Of a stretch of 64,000 nt of DNA, positions 26,288-36,034 are shown one piece after another. The stretch is from positions 1-64,000 of the forward strand of contig NZ_FOWD01000016.1 of assembly GCF_900115365.1 (NCBI RefSeq), in the 5' to 3' direction. The translations under genes and the position numbers were made by a program. Positions within the stretch are counted from its first letter, which is position 1; the number at the start of each line of letters is the position of its first letter. The notes below the pieces were generated by a model that worked only from the letters and a program-made list of their open reading frames with translations, was not told the origin of the DNA and made no database searches. Source of the stretch: Anaerocolumna aminovalerica (GTDB taxonomy: Bacteria > Bacillota > Clostridia > Lachnospirales > Lachnospiraceae).

Positions 26288-26475
26288 GCGACGATGAGTT
26301 GTTTACCCGACTTTTATATTACGGTACGGTTCATCTGAATCGCTCCGAAGAGGAAACGTGGCTTACCCCAATTGGACAATTGCTGGACCTGTGGGAATGC
26401 CATCGCCAATTCCTCGGAATGGTCAAGCCAAAGCGCGAACTGTTTATTGAAGATGTCATCCCTGATGGCATCTGA
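26272..26475 (+). CDS. frameshift extension of the tail chaperone (gpT-like)
   Basis: Read in the -1 frame after the heptamer at 26266-26272, this open frame gives about 67 residues (SDDELFTRLLYYGTVHLNRS ... KRELFIEDVIPDGI) and ends 25 nt before the tape measure start. It has no start of its own with a ribosome site. The fusion, about 191 residues, matches the gpG-T arrangement of lambda and most siphophages, in which a few percent of ribosomes shift to make the long chaperone that recruits the tape measure protein. Confidence 0.78.
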   Translation, partial: RRGRVSDDELFTRLLYYGTVHLNRSEEETWLTPIGQLLDLWECHRQFLGMVKPKRELFIEDVIPDGI

Positions 26476-26500
26476 TTTTTTACGGAGGGAGGTGTTTTAA

Positions 26501-28969
26501 GTGGCTGACAATTTTGGATTAAAAATAGGCGTCGAGGGCGAAAAGGAATTTAAAAACGCATTGCGTGATATAAACCAGTCATTCAAAGTGCTCGGTAGTG
26601 AAATGAAGCTGGTAACGAGCGAATTCGACAAACAGGACAAATCCATAGCGGCTACTGCTGCCCGTAACGAAGTCCTTAATAAAGCAATCGATGCCCAGAA
26701 GGAGAAAATCTCCACCCTTGAAGCCGCTCTTCGAAATGCATCCGAAAGCTTTGGTGAAAATGATCGCCGCACTCAAAACTGGCAGATTGCCCTCAATAAT
26801 GCCAACGCAGAACTTAACAACATGGAGCGAGAATTAGAAGAATCCGCGGAAGAAGCCGACGACCTTGGTGAGGAACTTGAGGACGCTGGTGACAGCGCCG
26901 AAAAGTCTGGTGGAAAGTTCGAGAAACTGGGCGGCATCCTAAAAGGCATTGGTGTGGCAATGGGCGCTGTGGCTGTGGCTGCCGGAGCCGCTGCCATTAA
27001 ACTTGGCAAAGAAGTCATATCCGCCTATGCGGACTACGAACAACTGGTCGGCGGTGTTGATACACTCTTTGGTGAAGCGTCGCAGTCTGTTCAGAAGTAT
27101 GCTGAAAATGCTTTCAAGACCGCCGGTATGTCCGCCAACGAATATATGGAAACTGTCACGGGCTTTTCGGCAAGTCTTATCCAGTCCCTCGGCGGTGATA
27201 CTGCAAAAGCGGCGCAGGTTGCGGACATGGCGATTACTGATATGGCGGATAATGCCAATAAAATGGGGACGGATCTGTCAGCTATTCAGACGGCCTATCA
27301 GGGTTTTGCCAAGCAAAACTATACGATGCTCGACAATCTGAAGCTGGGATATGGCGGCACAAAATCTGAAATGGAGCGACTCTTGGCTGATGCCGAAAAA
27401 ATATCCGGCATTAAATACGACCTCTCTTCATTTTCCGATTTGACGGAAGCGATCCATGTCATTCAGACCGAAATGGGAATCACAGGAACGACTGCTTTGG
27501 AAGCCACGGAAACAATAGCTGGCTCTATGGCGGGGATGCAATCAGCTATAGGAAACTTGATGGCAGGTTTGGGTAATGCCAATGCTGATGTCGGACTTTT
27601 GATTGGTAATGTGGTCGAAGCGTTCCAGAACGTCGTGAAAAACATTGTTCCAGTTATTGAGAATATAGTAAGGGCATTGCCGCCTGCCCTCGACGGGATA
27701 CTACAGGCAATCGGTGATTTGCTTCCGACTCTGCTCTCTACGGTAGTCGATCTTTTCACACAGGTGCTGACAACGATTTTGACGCTTTTGCCCGAACTCA
27801 TCCCCGCCGCCGTGGATGCCGTTATGACCATTGTGGGTGCGCTGATTGATAACCTTCCATTACTTATTGATGCAGCGGTTCAATTAGTGGCCACTCTCGT
27901 TACAGGCATCGCCGATGCACTTCCAAAGTTGATACCGGCAGCAGTGAACGCTGTGATCACAATTGTTCAAGGCTTAATTGAAAGCCTGCCTATGATACTT
28001 GATGCCGCCCTTCAACTGATTCTCGGATTAGCACAGGGCATCCTGGATGCACTACCTCAATTGATCGCTGCTCTGCCAGCAATTATCCTCGGCATTGTAG
28101 ATTTTATCATTGGGGCTATTCCGCAAATTATTGATGCTGGAATTCAACTTCTCGTGTCTTTAGTAGATGCCTTGCCTGAAATCATCACGGCAATTGTGGC
28201 GGCAATCCCACAAATCATAGAGGGATTGATTTCTGCGATCCTCGGATCTATTCCACAGCTTATTGACGCAGGGATTCAGCTGTTAGTATCGTTGGTTCAA
28301 AATCTACCGCAGATAATAACAGCTATCGTGGCGGCGATACCACAAATCATCACGTCGCTTATTACCGCAATTATCGGGAGTATTCCGCAACTTGTGGCGG
28401 CGGGCATCCAGCTTTTCGTGTCCTTGATAAAGAACCTGCCAACCATCATCGTGGAAATCGTAAAAGCTATACCCCAGATTATTACCGCCATCGTGAAAGG
28501 ATTCACCGGTAACATCGGTAAAATCGTGCAAGTCGGCAGCGACCTAATCAAGGGTCTGTGGCAGGGTATTTCAAATGTCGCCGATTGGATTTGGGGTAAA
28601 ATCTCCGGTTTCTTCGGAGGGATCGTCGACGGCATCAAAAACTTCTTCGGTATCCATTCTCCATCTACCTTATTTGCCGGACTTGGCGAGAACATGGGTC
28701 AAGGTATCGGTGTAGGCTTCGAACGGGCGATGGATGAAGTCGCAGAAGATATGCAGAACGCTATCCCCACCTCTTTTGATACGCCTGGCATAAATATGGG
28801 TGATGTGACAGGAAGTCATGGCGGCTTGGCGGTATCAGGTATGCCTTCGCTCATCAACATACAGCAGATGATTGTCCGCAGCGAGGATGACATCCGAAGA
28901 ATATCACAGGAACTTTATAACCTGATGCAGACCGGCTCGCGGGCGCAGGGACGGTTTAGCCCGGCATAA
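26501..28969 (+). CDS. phage tail tape measure protein
   Basis: An 822-residue protein starting at GTG after GGAGGGAGG. The N-terminal 140 residues are coiled-coil; a Gly/Ala hydrophobic segment follows (GGILKGIGVAMGAVAVAAGA). Residues about 405-690 are tandem units near 40 residues long (AAIPQIIEGLISAILGSIPQ, LIDAGIQLLVSLV). It sets tail length; at about 1.5 angstrom per residue this predicts a tail near 120 nm, an inference from other siphophages. The end has FGIHSPSTLFAGLGENMGQG, typical of the family. Confidence 0.9.
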   Translation: MADNFGLKIGVEGEKEFKNALRDINQSFKVLGSEMKLVTSEFDKQDKSIAATAARNEVLNKAIDAQKEKISTLEAALRNASESFGENDRRTQNWQIALNNANAELNNMERELEESAEEADDLGEELEDAGDSAEKSGGKFEKLGGILKGIGVAMGAVAVAAGAAAIKLGKEVISAYADYEQLVGGVDTLFGEASQSVQKYAENAFKTAGMSANEYMETVTGFSASLIQSLGGDTAKAAQVADMAITDMADNANKMGTDLSAIQTAYQGFAKQNYTMLDNLKLGYGGTKSEMERLLADAEKISGIKYDLSSFSDLTEAIHVIQTEMGITGTTALEATETIAGSMAGMQSAIGNLMAGLGNANADVGLLIGNVVEAFQNVVKNIVPVIENIVRALPPALDGILQAIGDLLPTLLSTVVDLFTQVLTTILTLLPELIPAAVDAVMTIVGALIDNLPLLIDAAVQLVATLVTGIADALPKLIPAAVNAVITIVQGLIESLPMILDAALQLILGLAQGILDALPQLIAALPAIILGIVDFIIGAIPQIIDAGIQLLVSLVDALPEIITAIVAAIPQIIEGLISAILGSIPQLIDAGIQLLVSLVQNLPQIITAIVAAIPQIITSLITAIIGSIPQLVAAGIQLFVSLIKNLPTIIVEIVKAIPQIITAIVKGFTGNIGKIVQVGSDLIKGLWQGISNVADWIWGKISGFFGGIVDGIKNFFGIHSPSTLFAGLGENMGQGIGVGFERAMDEVAEDMQNAIPTSFDTPGINMGDVTGSHGGLAVSGMPSLINIQQMIVRSEDDIRRISQELYNLMQTGSRAQGRFSPA

Positions 28970-28981
28970 GGAGGTGTTGGC

Positions 28982-29755
28982 ATGGGCTTTATTTTCAACG
29001 GAATTTCATCACAAAGCATGAACGTCAAGGCTCGTCTGACCTCTTGGCAGGCTTCGCCTCCCTTGCGTAATTCCTTTGTTTCCATACCCGGCAAGCCAGG
29101 TGTGGCAGACTTTGGCAGTGATAGCGCAGAGCGGGTCATAACTGTGAGCTGTAATATTGCTCCAATGCACAATCTTGCTTCTCTGGTTGGAGTGTTAGAC
29201 GGCCTTGCCGAGTGGTTAGATCCCCAAAAAGGGCTGAAACAGCTTGTGTTTGACGATGTCCCCGACCGCTATTTCACAGCGAGACTGCAGGATGCCGTGA
29301 ACTGTGAACGACTTATTCGCTCGGCAGGTGCATTTGACTTAAACTTCGTCTGTCCCGACCCACATGCCTACGCTTTGACGGACGAGAGTTTTACGTTAAC
29401 CCAGGAAGGTGCAAATACAGTCACGAGGAGTAAAGGAAATACAGACTCATTGCCTGTCTTCCTTTTGAAAGGCATCATTCCGTCAGGGTCATCAACCTAT
29501 GTGTCGTTGAAAACAAATGACGAAGAACTTCGTGTTGTCGGGCCTTTGGCTGCCGGAGAAACCCTCATCATCGACAGCGGATTAGTTACTGCCAAGGTGG
29601 TAGACAGCACTGGCGAAACGCTCCGTAATGGTCTGCCTCTGCTTCAAGAGTTGAATTTTCCAATTCTCCGCAAAGGAACGAACATCATAACCATTACGGC
29701 AATCGGTGCGACATTTACAGAACTGCAAATACAGGCGAAGAGCCGTTGGAGGTGA
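28982..29755 (+). CDS. distal tail protein (Dit-like)
   Basis: A 257-residue protein next to the tape measure. The N-terminal half (PPLRNSFVSIPGKPGVADFG, VLDGLAEWLDPQKGLKQLVF, DDVPDRYFTARLQD) is the Dit/phage tail family pattern. The C-terminal half is a beta-rich domain as in evolved Dit proteins that carry carbohydrate-binding modules. It would form the hub of the baseplate or tail tip. The ribosome site AAGGAGG lies over the tape-measure stop region. Confidence 0.8.
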   Translation: MGFIFNGISSQSMNVKARLTSWQASPPLRNSFVSIPGKPGVADFGSDSAERVITVSCNIAPMHNLASLVGVLDGLAEWLDPQKGLKQLVFDDVPDRYFTARLQDAVNCERLIRSAGAFDLNFVCPDPHAYALTDESFTLTQEGANTVTRSKGNTDSLPVFLLKGIIPSGSSTYVSLKTNDEELRVVGPLAAGETLIIDSGLVTAKVVDSTGETLRNGLPLLQELNFPILRKGTNIITITAIGATFTELQIQAKSRWR

Positions 29756-29759
29756 GGAC

Positions 29760-32279
29760 ATGGCGGTAAAATCCATATTGACTTCTCAAACAGACTTTAC
29801 GGGCGAGATTCCTGCAACCGTAAAAACATCAGCACTCTGGCGTTTCAACGAATCCACGCCGGATAGTAATACTCGCCTTGCAGACTCTTCCGCCAACGGA
29901 CGGCATTTTACTGTCTCTGGATGGAGCGGCACAACCGCTTCTTTACCAAACGGCAGATTTGGGCGGTATTTCCGAATGAACATCAACAATCCGACCACAG
30001 AAAAAACGCACCTTGTCGCCACCAACGACGGTACGTTCTTTTCTGATCTCGGTGAGAAAATTGCCGTCGGCGGTTGGATTAACCCGACCACCTATTCTGT
30101 AGGGCAGAACTACATTCCGCTTTTCAATACAAGGCAAGGACCCGGTCAGCCTATTTTTTATATCTCCCTCTATCAAGGGCGGCCGCGAATGATGCTCTAT
30201 AATTCATCAGGAACGCTTATCCTTGACCAAACCGAAACACCTGGATTCAACATGGTCAATGGTGGTTGGTATTTTCTCTCTGCGATCATAAATGTGACGG
30301 AAAAAACATCTCAGATAGTTCTGTGTAACCGTGCCGACGGTGTAGTTTGGACAGCCCCTTTGCGAACATTTACTGGTACATTGAATCCATCCTGTGTAGC
30401 GGATATCGTTATGGGAATGCACGCAAACCAGTATTACTACGCAGGTGGCTTGGATGAGTGGTTCTTTGAAACAGACAGCAATTTAGCTATTGATGACTTG
30501 ATTCACTACTTCCGTCAAGCAATGCTTGCAAATGGAGGAGACACTTCGGGTGACGTGGATGCGTTAACTGAGCCGGGGGTTGTCACCCTACGTAAGGGAA
30601 TTGGTAATCTCTACCCCGAAAGCGGCCAACTGACGACTATTGCCACCGAATGCAGCCTTGCCGGGAGCGGTCGAGTATCTGCAACAAGTGAATACACCTC
30701 GGGTGTCACGTCCATTTCACTGATAGAAACATCAACCTCAGATGATATGCAGAACTGGTCGGCATGGCAGGCAGTTAGCACAAACGGCGAACTGACCTCG
30801 CCGAATCGTTCATATATCCGCTACAGGGTAACGCTCACCACCAGCGATACAACGGTTACACCAAAGCTACTCGATATAACGCTTCATGATATCCCCAAAT
30901 CTCCGTATGAGAAACTGGGGTTTGCCCGCCCTGTTATTTTGGATGAGAACGGAGCGTGGGAAACGGTTCTGGAGAATGCTTATGACATCATTGTTACGGG
31001 CGAGATCAACGGAGCGGACACCCTGGAATTCAAGTTGCCTTACAGTGACCCGAAGCGCATAATGCTCGACAACGAGAAGCAGGTACAAATTGCTGAGGAT
31101 GTTTATCGTATTCGGACAATGACTGATGAAAAAGGCTCGGATGGCAATAGTATACTCACAACGGTCTATGCGGAAGCGGCATTCTATGACCTGACTTTTT
31201 CTGCAGAGAAACAACCAGTTGAATTTAACGCTGACCTGCCCGCTGTCCCGATGGCATTTGCACTTGAAGGTACAGGCTGGGAAGTCGGTACAGTAAATGT
31301 AACCACCCTGAGAACATGGACCTGCCAAGAAAAAAACGCACTCTCCATACTTCGAATGGTACAGAACATCCATGGCGGCGATTTGGTATTCCACAGTCGG
31401 GACAGACGTGTGGATTTACTGACATTCAGCGGAACAGACAGTGGAGCGCTCTTTGCCTACCGTAAAAACCTGACCGGGATTAAGCGTGTAGTCGATACCC
31501 GATCCCTTGTCACGAGGCTCTATGCTATCGGTAAGGACGGCATGACGTTCGCTGCAATCAATGGTGGCAAGGACTACGTGGAGGACTTCAGCTATTCAAG
31601 CGAGGTTCGGGTAGCTACCCTTGACTGTTCTAATTTTACAAACCCCTATCAGATGCTTGAATTTACCAATATGCGGCTTGCCGAATATGCAAAGCCCCGC
31701 GTATCCTATGTCCTATCGGCGATGGATTTGTCCGTGCTGACGGGCTATGAGCATGAGCGATGGGATTTAGGTGACATTGTAACCGTTGATGACAGGGATT
31801 TGAATCTGACCATTAAAACACGAATTGTACGCCGCCAGTACAACCTTCAAGAGCCATGGAAAACCGTACTGGAACTCTCCACCAAACTTAGAGAACTGGG
31901 CGACTCTTCCTCCTCGACGATTGCTGACCAGTTCGACCAAAGCAACCTCATTGGGCAGGAAATTAAAGATATGGTTCCCTTTAATCATTTGCGAAATTCC
32001 CGAGCCGACGACGGCTTCGCCTATTGGCAAAATAGCGGTTTTGAAGTGGATACTGAAAACGGTGTGTCCGGTACAGCTTCCTTTAAGGCAGTTGGCGTGG
32101 CGAATATGACCAAAAGTATGGCACAAACAGTTTATCCGGCATCAAGACGCAACTACACCATATCGGCGCAAATAGGATCGAATAACCTAAGCAAGAGAAC
32201 GAACGGACAGGTCGGTATCGAGGTGGTATTTGAATACGAGGACGGGACAACCGAAACACGATTTATTGATTTGTATTGA
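29760..32279 (+). CDS. tail tip protein with LamG-like domain (Tal-like)
   Basis: About 839 residues from ATG 29760 (GGAGGTGAGG before it); a longer frame from 29706 overlaps the Dit gene. Residues about 15-260 form a concanavalin/LamG-like sandwich (SALWRFNESTPDSNTRLADS, GGLDEWFFETD), a likely glycan binder. Residues about 400-720 resemble the phage endopeptidase/Tal tail domain (ENAYDIIVTGEINGADTLEF, YERWDLGDIV-type segments). A carbohydrate-binding-like C-terminus follows. Probably the receptor-contacting tip protein. Confidence 0.75.
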   Translation: MAVKSILTSQTDFTGEIPATVKTSALWRFNESTPDSNTRLADSSANGRHFTVSGWSGTTASLPNGRFGRYFRMNINNPTTEKTHLVATNDGTFFSDLGEKIAVGGWINPTTYSVGQNYIPLFNTRQGPGQPIFYISLYQGRPRMMLYNSSGTLILDQTETPGFNMVNGGWYFLSAIINVTEKTSQIVLCNRADGVVWTAPLRTFTGTLNPSCVADIVMGMHANQYYYAGGLDEWFFETDSNLAIDDLIHYFRQAMLANGGDTSGDVDALTEPGVVTLRKGIGNLYPESGQLTTIATECSLAGSGRVSATSEYTSGVTSISLIETSTSDDMQNWSAWQAVSTNGELTSPNRSYIRYRVTLTTSDTTVTPKLLDITLHDIPKSPYEKLGFARPVILDENGAWETVLENAYDIIVTGEINGADTLEFKLPYSDPKRIMLDNEKQVQIAEDVYRIRTMTDEKGSDGNSILTTVYAEAAFYDLTFSAEKQPVEFNADLPAVPMAFALEGTGWEVGTVNVTTLRTWTCQEKNALSILRMVQNIHGGDLVFHSRDRRVDLLTFSGTDSGALFAYRKNLTGIKRVVDTRSLVTRLYAIGKDGMTFAAINGGKDYVEDFSYSSEVRVATLDCSNFTNPYQMLEFTNMRLAEYAKPRVSYVLSAMDLSVLTGYEHERWDLGDIVTVDDRDLNLTIKTRIVRRQYNLQEPWKTVLELSTKLRELGDSSSSTIADQFDQSNLIGQEIKDMVPFNHLRNSRADDGFAYWQNSGFEVDTENGVSGTASFKAVGVANMTKSMAQTVYPASRRNYTISAQIGSNNLSKRTNGQVGIEVVFEYEDGTTETRFIDLY

Positions 32280-32296
32280 GAGGACGGTGAATTTGC

Positions 32297-32491
32297 ATGG
32301 TATCTTTTCAACAAGTGGCGCGGGATGCATCACCCAGAGGTTATGGCAGGCTGCGCTCCATCACCATTCGACTCGTTATACAGAATTGCACGGGAGAAGT
32401 ATTCTTCACTGATCTAATGCTTCAAGCAGGTGTCGTTGCCACGGGCTGGGTCGGCCATGTCTGTGAAATTCAATGGACTCTCGATGGGTAG
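32297..32491 (+). CDS. small phage tail-associated protein
   Basis: A 64-residue ORF with GAGAGGACGG upstream. Its core CTGEVFFTDLMLQAG mirrors CTGEIYYTDLQLQEGDKLTG in the next gene, so the two are paralogous: this one is nearly just that motif. It sits between tail-tip genes and ends 10 nt before the next start. Role unknown, perhaps a tip accessory. Confidence 0.6.
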   Translation: MVSFQQVARDASPRGYGRLRSITIRLVIQNCTGEVFFTDLMLQAGVVATGWVGHVCEIQWTLDG

Positions 32492-32500
32492 GTGGTACTT

Positions 32501-33070
32501 ATGGTCATTAACAACTTCATCCGATTTGCAGAGGTAATTAAGCTCAAAGAGGAAAAACGAATCGTGAACGTCACCCTCCGTCCTCTCATTGCCGACTGTA
32601 CTGGCGAGATTTACTATACCGACCTTCAACTTCAAGAAGGCGACAAACTGACAGGCTATACGCCCCACAACAACGTTATGCTCCGAAATAGCGGAAATAC
32701 TCCTCGCTACCAAAATGCCGTGGTGCGTGGCAGTGCGACTCTTGTCCTTTTTAACACCGGAGAAACCTCAGCGGGTCTTGATTTATATATCTATCCGAAA
32801 CAGCCAATGTCGGCGGGAAGCATTGAAATTTCACAGGGCATGGGTTCACATAAGTGCAAATTTACATCGGCGGTGAATGCGGGTGATGAATTTGCCTTAA
32901 AAGCTGTGGCAAGGGAATGTCTGCGAAATGGCAGTCCCACATCCAAGGATGGATTTTATCAATATACCGCAGCTTATGACAGTAAGCATCAGATTAAGCT
33001 GGAAAGTGGAAAATCGGCGAGGGTCTACCTTGAATATGTAGAAATGATGGAAGGAGATCCGCGCTTATGA
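32501..33070 (+). CDS. phage tail-associated protein
   Basis: About 189 residues from ATG 32501 (GTG 32492 is possible). The N-terminus shares the CTGEIYYTDLQLQEG segment with the preceding small gene. The rest is predicted beta (AVVRGSATLVLFNTGETSAG, ISQGMGSHKCKFTSAVNAGD). It overlaps the GH18-like gene by 4 nt. Probably part of the tail tip or fibre; family not named. Confidence 0.6.
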   Translation: MVINNFIRFAEVIKLKEEKRIVNVTLRPLIADCTGEIYYTDLQLQEGDKLTGYTPHNNVMLRNSGNTPRYQNAVVRGSATLVLFNTGETSAGLDLYIYPKQPMSAGSIEISQGMGSHKCKFTSAVNAGDEFALKAVARECLRNGSPTSKDGFYQYTAAYDSKHQIKLESGKSARVYLEYVEMMEGDPRL

Positions 33071-35538
33071 GCAGGGATTATCTTAAGGGAAAGAAATGCA
33101 TGGTATGGTCGTTCATGGGCAACACCCGAATGCACCAAGCCTTGAATAATTACGGAGACCGTTTTGAAGCCGTCGGCATTTTCACCTTTGAGGTGGACAT
33201 ATCAGGAACGATAACCGAAACAGGTACACCGATATCCAGCATGATGCCATACATCAACAAATGGCCCAAAGTGCGTTGGTTTCTTACCGTGATGAATCAC
33301 GGAACAGCTTCTATATTCACTGCTCTGCGGAATAACGAAAATGGTGCAAAGACTAAGTTTCTATCTGAGTTAGTGCGGATCATGCAGAAATACCCGTGGT
33401 GCGCTGGTGTGGATATCGACTTGGAGCGCGGCGGTGGGTATGAGAACAAGGACGCAGCAAATATCCTCTTTCGCGATATATACCAAACCGTCAAAGCGTA
33501 CAATCCCACAAAACTGGTCAATATCTGTTTACCCGGTATGACTGGCGTCCAAGGCTCTGTCGGCGGTGAGAACTGGTGTGTCTATGCCGATCTCGATGCG
33601 TACTGCGACACGGCAGCGATTATGTCCTACGGTATGGCTTGGGCTGGCAGTGCACCGGGTCCTGTCTCTCCGCGGGACTGGCTTGTCGGTGTGTATGATT
33701 ATGCCGCAAGAGTAATGAAACCGCAAAAGATCTATATGGGTTTGCCGGGTTACGGTTGGGAGTGGCAGATATATGCAAACCCTGCAGACCTCGGCAAGAC
33801 ATATCGTGGCGTGTCGCTTACCTACTATGCCGCTAAAATATGGGCGGAAGGCGGGTATAACTTCACGGGTAATGCTCCTCCGCAGCCGATGATACCGTGG
33901 CTTGCCTACTGGGACGATTACGATCAGGTACCGTATATGCTCCCTCAGGTATACGATTATGCTGAGGGCGGCGATGCAACCGACCGAGAAGCCCCTATCA
34001 TCGGGGAAACCTACAACCGCCGACGATACTTAACTTGCTACGGAAAAACACAAAAGGCAGAGTTTGGCACAATCTATATTGACCGGGACGGTGTGCCGGA
34101 TAGTTATACAGAGGGTGTGGTTATTGGTAACGGCATGATTACGCTCTCATCAGAAACGGGTACAGCCACCTACGAATTTACCGTTCCGCAATCGGGAGTT
34201 TATGATGTTGCCGTCCGTATCTGCTTTCCGTATTGGGATAAGAACGGTATCAACATTTCACTTGACGGTTCCTCGGTCGGATTTTACGAAAGCCGCCTAT
34301 GGTGGCCATATTGGAGAAGCACCTTCTGGGTGGCTCTTGCCAAAGAGCACAGCTTGTCGGCAGGAGAACACACCATCACCGTTGACGGAGGTGTGATTGG
34401 CGCACAATTATATGGCTTTCGTCTTTGCTCATCGTTTTCAGAACGGCCCTCAGCGGGTTCAGCTACCTTTGAACTCTCACCGCGCAGTTTCAAGGACGTG
34501 AACGGGAGTATGGCTGTTCCGGACAAAGGCTTCAAGCTGACCACCGAGATTCTTCGAAGAAAACCCGACTCGGCTTTAGTGTGGTATGAGGACTTCCGGG
34601 ACCCCATCACACTGCAAAGCACTTACTGGACTACGCTTTCAGGCAATTGGGCAGTCTGGCGAAGCGATGAATATGCAACCGGCAGGGTTTACTCACAGCT
34701 GGAAGGTAGTGGCCAGCTTGCCTGGAGATATGACAGTTTCTCTGATGTTCATCTTCGAGCTCGGCTTGCTTTCCCTCATAACGGAAGCGGGCGCGCTGGG
34801 GTATTTATTGGCAACATCTTCTGTTGTATCAACATTGACACGCAGCAAGTGGAACTCTATCAAGGATCTGTTTTGCTCGGCAGTTATGGATCAGCTTACT
34901 CTAAAACACCCGTCTCCGATATCCGAACAAACCCCAATATGTATCTCATCGAAATGAGGAAACGCGGCAACCGCGTGAGGGTTTATTCCGGAAACAGCAA
35001 CACCCTCCGCTTCACAGCCACGGTATCACCGACAAGCGGTTATTGTGGTATTCGGTCGGACAATGAAATCAAGTGTGAACTTCTGCGTTTAGGCGATGCC
35101 TGGACTTACGAGCCGTATGAAGCTTTTGATGTGACGATGCCAAACGGTACTACCGAAACTTACGGCAGGATCGCCCGGAATAACGTTACATGGGACAATG
35201 AATTCGAGGTATTTACGATTACCTCAGATGTGGAGGAATCCTCTACCAGAAGTGAGGATATCTCGATGGATTACGACTTTGTGCATTCAGCGATGCTATA
35301 CATTCCCTGCAACGCTGACTATACTGCAAAATTCACACCACGTGATATCAATGTCTGGTGCTCGAGGATATTCCTCGGCGATGGGGATGGTTTTGGTATC
35401 GTCTACTACCAAGACGTAGATTCGATCGTATACTGGGCAAATGAAGCTGCATACCGATGGGGTTTGCGTGGGTTTGCCTTATGGTCACTCGGTCAGGAAG
35501 ACTTGCGGCTTTGGGAGGCACTCCCGAAACAGAGTTAA
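33067..35538 (+). CDS. phage tail protein with GH18-like glycosidase domain split by an insertion
   Basis: An 823-residue protein. Residues 1-330 form most of a GH18 barrel: CAGVDIDLE (112-120) is the DxxDxDxE strand with Glu120 as acid, and MSYGMAWAGSAPGPVSP the next strands. The last 90 residues (SIVYWANEAAYRWGLRGFAL, WSLGQED) look like the final GH18 strands. Between lie about 390 residues with a carbohydrate-binding-like domain (GINISLDGSSVGFYESRLWW) and a concanavalin-like domain (YEDFRDPITLQSTYW). GH18 enzymes cleave chitin or N-acetylglucosamine-containing polymers, so this may digest cell-wall glycan during entry. Ends at a strong terminator. Confidence 0.8.
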   Translation: MSRDYLKGKKCMVWSFMGNTRMHQALNNYGDRFEAVGIFTFEVDISGTITETGTPISSMMPYINKWPKVRWFLTVMNHGTASIFTALRNNENGAKTKFLSELVRIMQKYPWCAGVDIDLERGGGYENKDAANILFRDIYQTVKAYNPTKLVNICLPGMTGVQGSVGGENWCVYADLDAYCDTAAIMSYGMAWAGSAPGPVSPRDWLVGVYDYAARVMKPQKIYMGLPGYGWEWQIYANPADLGKTYRGVSLTYYAAKIWAEGGYNFTGNAPPQPMIPWLAYWDDYDQVPYMLPQVYDYAEGGDATDREAPIIGETYNRRRYLTCYGKTQKAEFGTIYIDRDGVPDSYTEGVVIGNGMITLSSETGTATYEFTVPQSGVYDVAVRICFPYWDKNGINISLDGSSVGFYESRLWWPYWRSTFWVALAKEHSLSAGEHTITVDGGVIGAQLYGFRLCSSFSERPSAGSATFELSPRSFKDVNGSMAVPDKGFKLTTEILRRKPDSALVWYEDFRDPITLQSTYWTTLSGNWAVWRSDEYATGRVYSQLEGSGQLAWRYDSFSDVHLRARLAFPHNGSGRAGVFIGNIFCCINIDTQQVELYQGSVLLGSYGSAYSKTPVSDIRTNPNMYLIEMRKRGNRVRVYSGNSNTLRFTATVSPTSGYCGIRSDNEIKCELLRLGDAWTYEPYEAFDVTMPNGTTETYGRIARNNVTWDNEFEVFTITSDVEESSTRSEDISMDYDFVHSAMLYIPCNADYTAKFTPRDINVWCSRIFLGDGDGFGIVYYQDVDSIVYWANEAAYRWGLRGFALWSLGQEDLRLWEALPKQS

Positions 35539-35564
35539 AGAATAATCATTAATATCGGCATTCG

Positions 35565-35592
35565 CGCCTGCTTATTTTAGCAGGCGTTTTTT
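35565..35592 (+). terminator. terminator after the tail module
   Basis: CGCCTGC, 8-nt loop, GCAGGCG and TTTTTT: a clean rho-independent terminator 27 nt after the GH18-like gene, separating tail and lysis genes. Confidence 0.85.
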
Positions 35593-35620
35593 ATGCGAAA
35601 AAACAGGAGGTAAAAGGAAA

Positions 35621-36034
35621 ATGAAAGAGATTTGGACTTGGGTTCAGGTTGTGTTTACAGCCATTGGAGGAACCCTTGGCTGGTATTTAGGCGGATTAGA
35701 CGGTTTCCTTTACGCACTCATTGCCTTTGTGGTTGTCGACTACATCACTGGTGTGCTTCGTGCAATTGTGGAGAAGAAGCTTTCCAGCCGAATCGGAGCA
35801 CAGGGTATCGCCAAGAAGGTAGCGCTATTCCTTGTGGTCGGTATTGGTCATCTCATTGACACTTACCTGCTCGGCGGCACGGGAGCACCGCTTCGTACAG
35901 CGATTATCTTCTTCTACATTGCTAATGAGGGTATTTCTCTTGTTGAGAATGCCACGGCTATTGGGCTACCTGTGCCTGAAAAGTTAAAAGGTGTGCTGGC
36001 ACAGCTTCATGGAAAGGACGGCGAAACGAAATGA
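35621..36034 (+). CDS. phage holin (holin 4/TcdE-like family)
   Basis: A 137-residue membrane protein with three hydrophobic segments. GWYLGGLDGFLYALIAFVVV, DYITGVLRAI and FFYIANEGISLVENATAIGL are hallmarks of the phi-Cp24R/TcdE holin family. It forms membrane pores that let the amidase reach the wall. It overlaps the amidase gene by 4 nt and starts after AGGAGG. Confidence 0.9.
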   Translation: MKEIWTWVQVVFTAIGGTLGWYLGGLDGFLYALIAFVVVDYITGVLRAIVEKKLSSRIGAQGIAKKVALFLVVGIGHLIDTYLLGGTGAPLRTAIIFFYIANEGISLVENATAIGLPVPEKLKGVLAQLHGKDGETK

